NCBI GenBank assembly: GCA_025991245.1
Contig: BQMJ01000018.1
Coordinates: 186,001-250,000, forward strand
Length of the DNA stretch: 64,000 nt
Source: Galdieria partita
Taxonomy: Eukaryota > Rhodophyta > Bangiophyceae > Galdieriales > Galdieriaceae
Direction: 5' to 3'
Shown here in pieces: positions 62,445 through 64,000 of the stretch. Both the position numbers and the translations under genes were made by a program. Each line of letters starts with the position of its first letter. The stretch's first letter is position 1. The notes under the pieces are model-generated. The model made no database searches and was not told where the DNA came from. It worked only from the letters and a program-made list of their open reading frames with translations.

Positions 62445-64000
62445 CTATTGCCAACTTAAGAAACTGTGACGAACTCTTCGAAGTAAGTCGGGTCCAAAAT
62501 CCCCAAAAAGGGGACGATCAGTAGAAGAGAATGCTCTTTCAAGTCCATTCAATATTTCTTTGTCAATGAGCATTTCTACATCTCTTTCACAAAGAATAAC
62601 AAGCTCACAATTGGAAGGAATCGTAAAAGATTCACTTTCAATAGACATTCCACTACTGTAACAACGACTTTGATCACCCAACTCACGTAAAACATTGAAT
62701 GCTAATTTTGTACTAACTACAATAAGCATACAATGACTCTTAACTGGTGCGTTGGATAAAACTTGGTCATAAATAGGAACAAGAAACTTTTTAGCTTCTT
62801 CAACAATATCTGACCAGCCAATTCGTTCCGATTTCCAACGACCTTTACACGCAACTCCCACAATAAGAACTTTAGAATCAACGGGAGATTGCAATTTGAA
62901 TATAATATCAGGACTACGCGAATTGATGTCTATTGGAATATAGACCTTGTCAAAACAAAGTGCTTCTTGAATAATCTTGTTCCATTCATTACTTTCATAA
63001 GTTTTCCGTTTCTTGTTTGATTCACTCCTTGATTCAGAAACACCAACAGATCTCATGTAATCAAGAGGTAAAGGTTCCCTGATGGGAAGTTTCATTTCTT
63101 TAAATATGGCAGATAACTGACACAACAACTCCCTAAACTCATTTCGTACTTTGGACGAAAGCATCAAAATAAGTCGGATAGCAACAATTCCTTCAAATAC
63201 TCGACACTTTGAAGAGAAGAAGCAATCAACTGGCTCTAATTTGAGTGATCCAAGAAGTATCTTTTCCAATAACGAGAGAGATGATAGATACTCAAAGTTT
63301 CCAACGAAAACTTTTGGAATCAGCACTTGAAAAGTATCCTGATCAATAGGATATCGATAGAGTCCCATTTCGTTAACTGCGTCAAACAAATAAGATTCCG
63401 AGTTTAGTTCATCATATACTTTGAAAGGTATATGAAACAGAGCCATCATCAATAATATGCCAAATTCAGTCTTTTTGTCCTCGTCTGAAGTTGATATGTG
63501 TTGTATAAACGGTTCAGCACAGATTCTTTGGAAACCATCCTCATTCATACGTGATAGACATTCATCTTTCAACATAAAAGGCTGTCCTCTTGTTTGTACA
63601 AAATTCAAAAGCATATTCACTGCACGAGTAACCAAGCCAGGGACTCCACCGGTACATTCCAATAGTGCCTCTGCCAATTCATCTACTGAAAACGAAGAAC
63701 TACATAGAATATCACAAATACGATGTTGAACTTGTCCTTTGAGAGTGCTCTTTTCAAGGAATTCAACGATATTGGAAGAGCTTAAAGGTGATAACGAAAT
63801 AAAATGTAGCAACACCCTTGGCCCAAAAGCCACAGAATTCTTAATTCTTAAACCAGTGCTTTTCCCAACAACAATAAAGAATATATTGTCTTGTTTACAA
63901 AGTTGCCTAATAATACCGAAGAAGTCGTTATATGGAAAAACTTCACCATCTTGGGTCCTTTCCAAATCGAATTCGCCATAACTTTCGTCTAGAGCACCGA
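62445..64000 (-). CDS. archaeal-type P-loop ATPase paralogue (5' part beyond window)
   Basis: Open reading from the right edge to the stop at 62445, about 518 residues; the N-terminus with Walker A lies outside. The frame continues upstream of the first Met at 63965 to the edge (GALDESYGEFDLERTQDG), where the family has the end of the Walker B strand. Shared blocks with the 58-60 kb gene: FFGIIRQLCKQDNIFFIVVG, FGPRVLLHFISLSPLSSSNI, CTGGVPGLVTRAVNMLLNF, VLIPKVFVGNF and FSSKCRVFEGIVA. In the C-terminal region IPIDINSRSPDIIFKL is followed by VLIVGVACKGRW, the same D then x-x-K arrangement seen in the paralogue. It ends DLLRRVRHSFLSWQ, without the extra SAM-like tail. The decayed copy at 55-57 kb is closer to this gene than to the other. 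Confidence 0.8.
   Translation of the reverse strand, partial: GALDESYGEFDLERTQDGEVFPYNDFFGIIRQLCKQDNIFFIVVGKSTGLRIKNSVAFGPRVLLHFISLSPLSSSNIVEFLEKSTLKGQVQHRICDILCSSSFSVDELAEALLECTGGVPGLVTRAVNMLLNFVQTRGQPFMLKDECLSRMNEDGFQRICAEPFIQHISTSDEDKKTEFGILLMMALFHIPFKVYDELNSESYLFDAVNEMGLYRYPIDQDTFQVLIPKVFVGNFEYLSSLSLLEKILLGSLKLEPVDCFFSSKCRVFEGIVAIRLILMLSSKVRNEFRELLCQLSAIFKEMKLPIREPLPLDYMRSVGVSESRSESNKKRKTYESNEWNKIIQEALCFDKVYIPIDINSRSPDIIFKLQSPVDSKVLIVGVACKGRWKSERIGWSDIVEEAKKFLVPIYDQVLSNAPVKSHCMLIVVSTKLAFNVLRELGDQSRCYSSGMSIESESFTIPSNCELVILCERDVEMLIDKEILNGLERAFSSTDRPLFGDFGPDLLRRVRHSFLSWQ

Noticed and set aside
54114-64000. Transposon or virus-like element in the gene-poor zone
   Set aside because: I saw no transposase, reverse transcriptase, capsid-like ORF, terminal repeats or target-site duplications by eye; the only repeated unit is the ATPase family itself.
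1-64000. CRISPR arrays, bacterial operons or Shine-Dalgarno sites
   Set aside because: No regularly spaced repeats were seen, and introns and protein types show nuclear eukaryotic DNA.

Overview
This window is nuclear DNA of a compact, AT-rich, intron-containing eukaryote. Genes lie close together on both strands. About half are split by very short GT-AG introns, roughly 39 to 70 bp in every gene I could splice. Photosynthetic plastid functions are present: a red-algal-type light-harvesting protein, Tic20, a bifunctional riboflavin enzyme and a carotenoid dioxygenase. With a family of archaeal-type ATPases at the right end, the best fit is a cyanidiophycean red alga close to Galdieria sulphuraria. 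The organism assignment is inference; gene identities come from motifs I could read.

Layout. 1-7.1 kb: trehalase (runs off the left edge), Tic20, a small mitochondrial-type membrane protein, carotenoid cleavage dioxygenase, aspartyl-tRNA synthetase and tRNA-Arg(CCT). 7.1-16.5 kb: cullin 1, a USP12/46-type deubiquitinase, an FKBP/TPR protein, a divergent Mediator MED15 and two orphan ORFs. 16.5-31.8 kb: a D-type ABC half transporter, SDA1, PABPN1, TAF9, an orphan, heat shock factor, an ISE2-like RNA helicase, ribosomal proteins uL1 and eL31, malate dehydrogenase, a twin-arginine methyltransferase and NDUFS6. 31.8-45.3 kb: ten-exon MSH2, RibBA, ARP4-like, a lipid-anchor candidate, topoisomerase III, UNC50 and ANP32. 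46.1-54.1 kb: LHC protein, SKP1, a G-patch protein, LanC-like, a small orphan, an RWP-RK factor and an S9 peptidase. From 54.1 kb gene density collapses: long empty stretches separate two same-strand ATPase genes and a decayed third copy.

Working together. SKP1 and CUL1 are two core SCF ubiquitin ligase subunits, and a USP12/46-type DUB is also here. TAF9, MED15, PABPN1, ARP4, HSF and RWP-RK serve transcription, chromatin and mRNA 3'-end formation. SDA1, the G-patch protein, uL1 and eL31 serve ribosome production. RibBA, Tic20, LHC, the ISE2-like helicase and perhaps the carotenoid dioxygenase serve the plastid. NDUFS6 and possibly the gene at 2.5 kb serve mitochondrial complex I.

The main points for a second look are: the ATPase cluster, with a possible nuclease-like C-terminal fold; repeated same-strand gene pairs only 5 to 29 bp apart; an apparent one-base frame disagreement inside MSH2; a likely GC-AG intron in CUL1; an intron directly after the eL31 start codon; and a twin-arginine signal on a methyltransferase.
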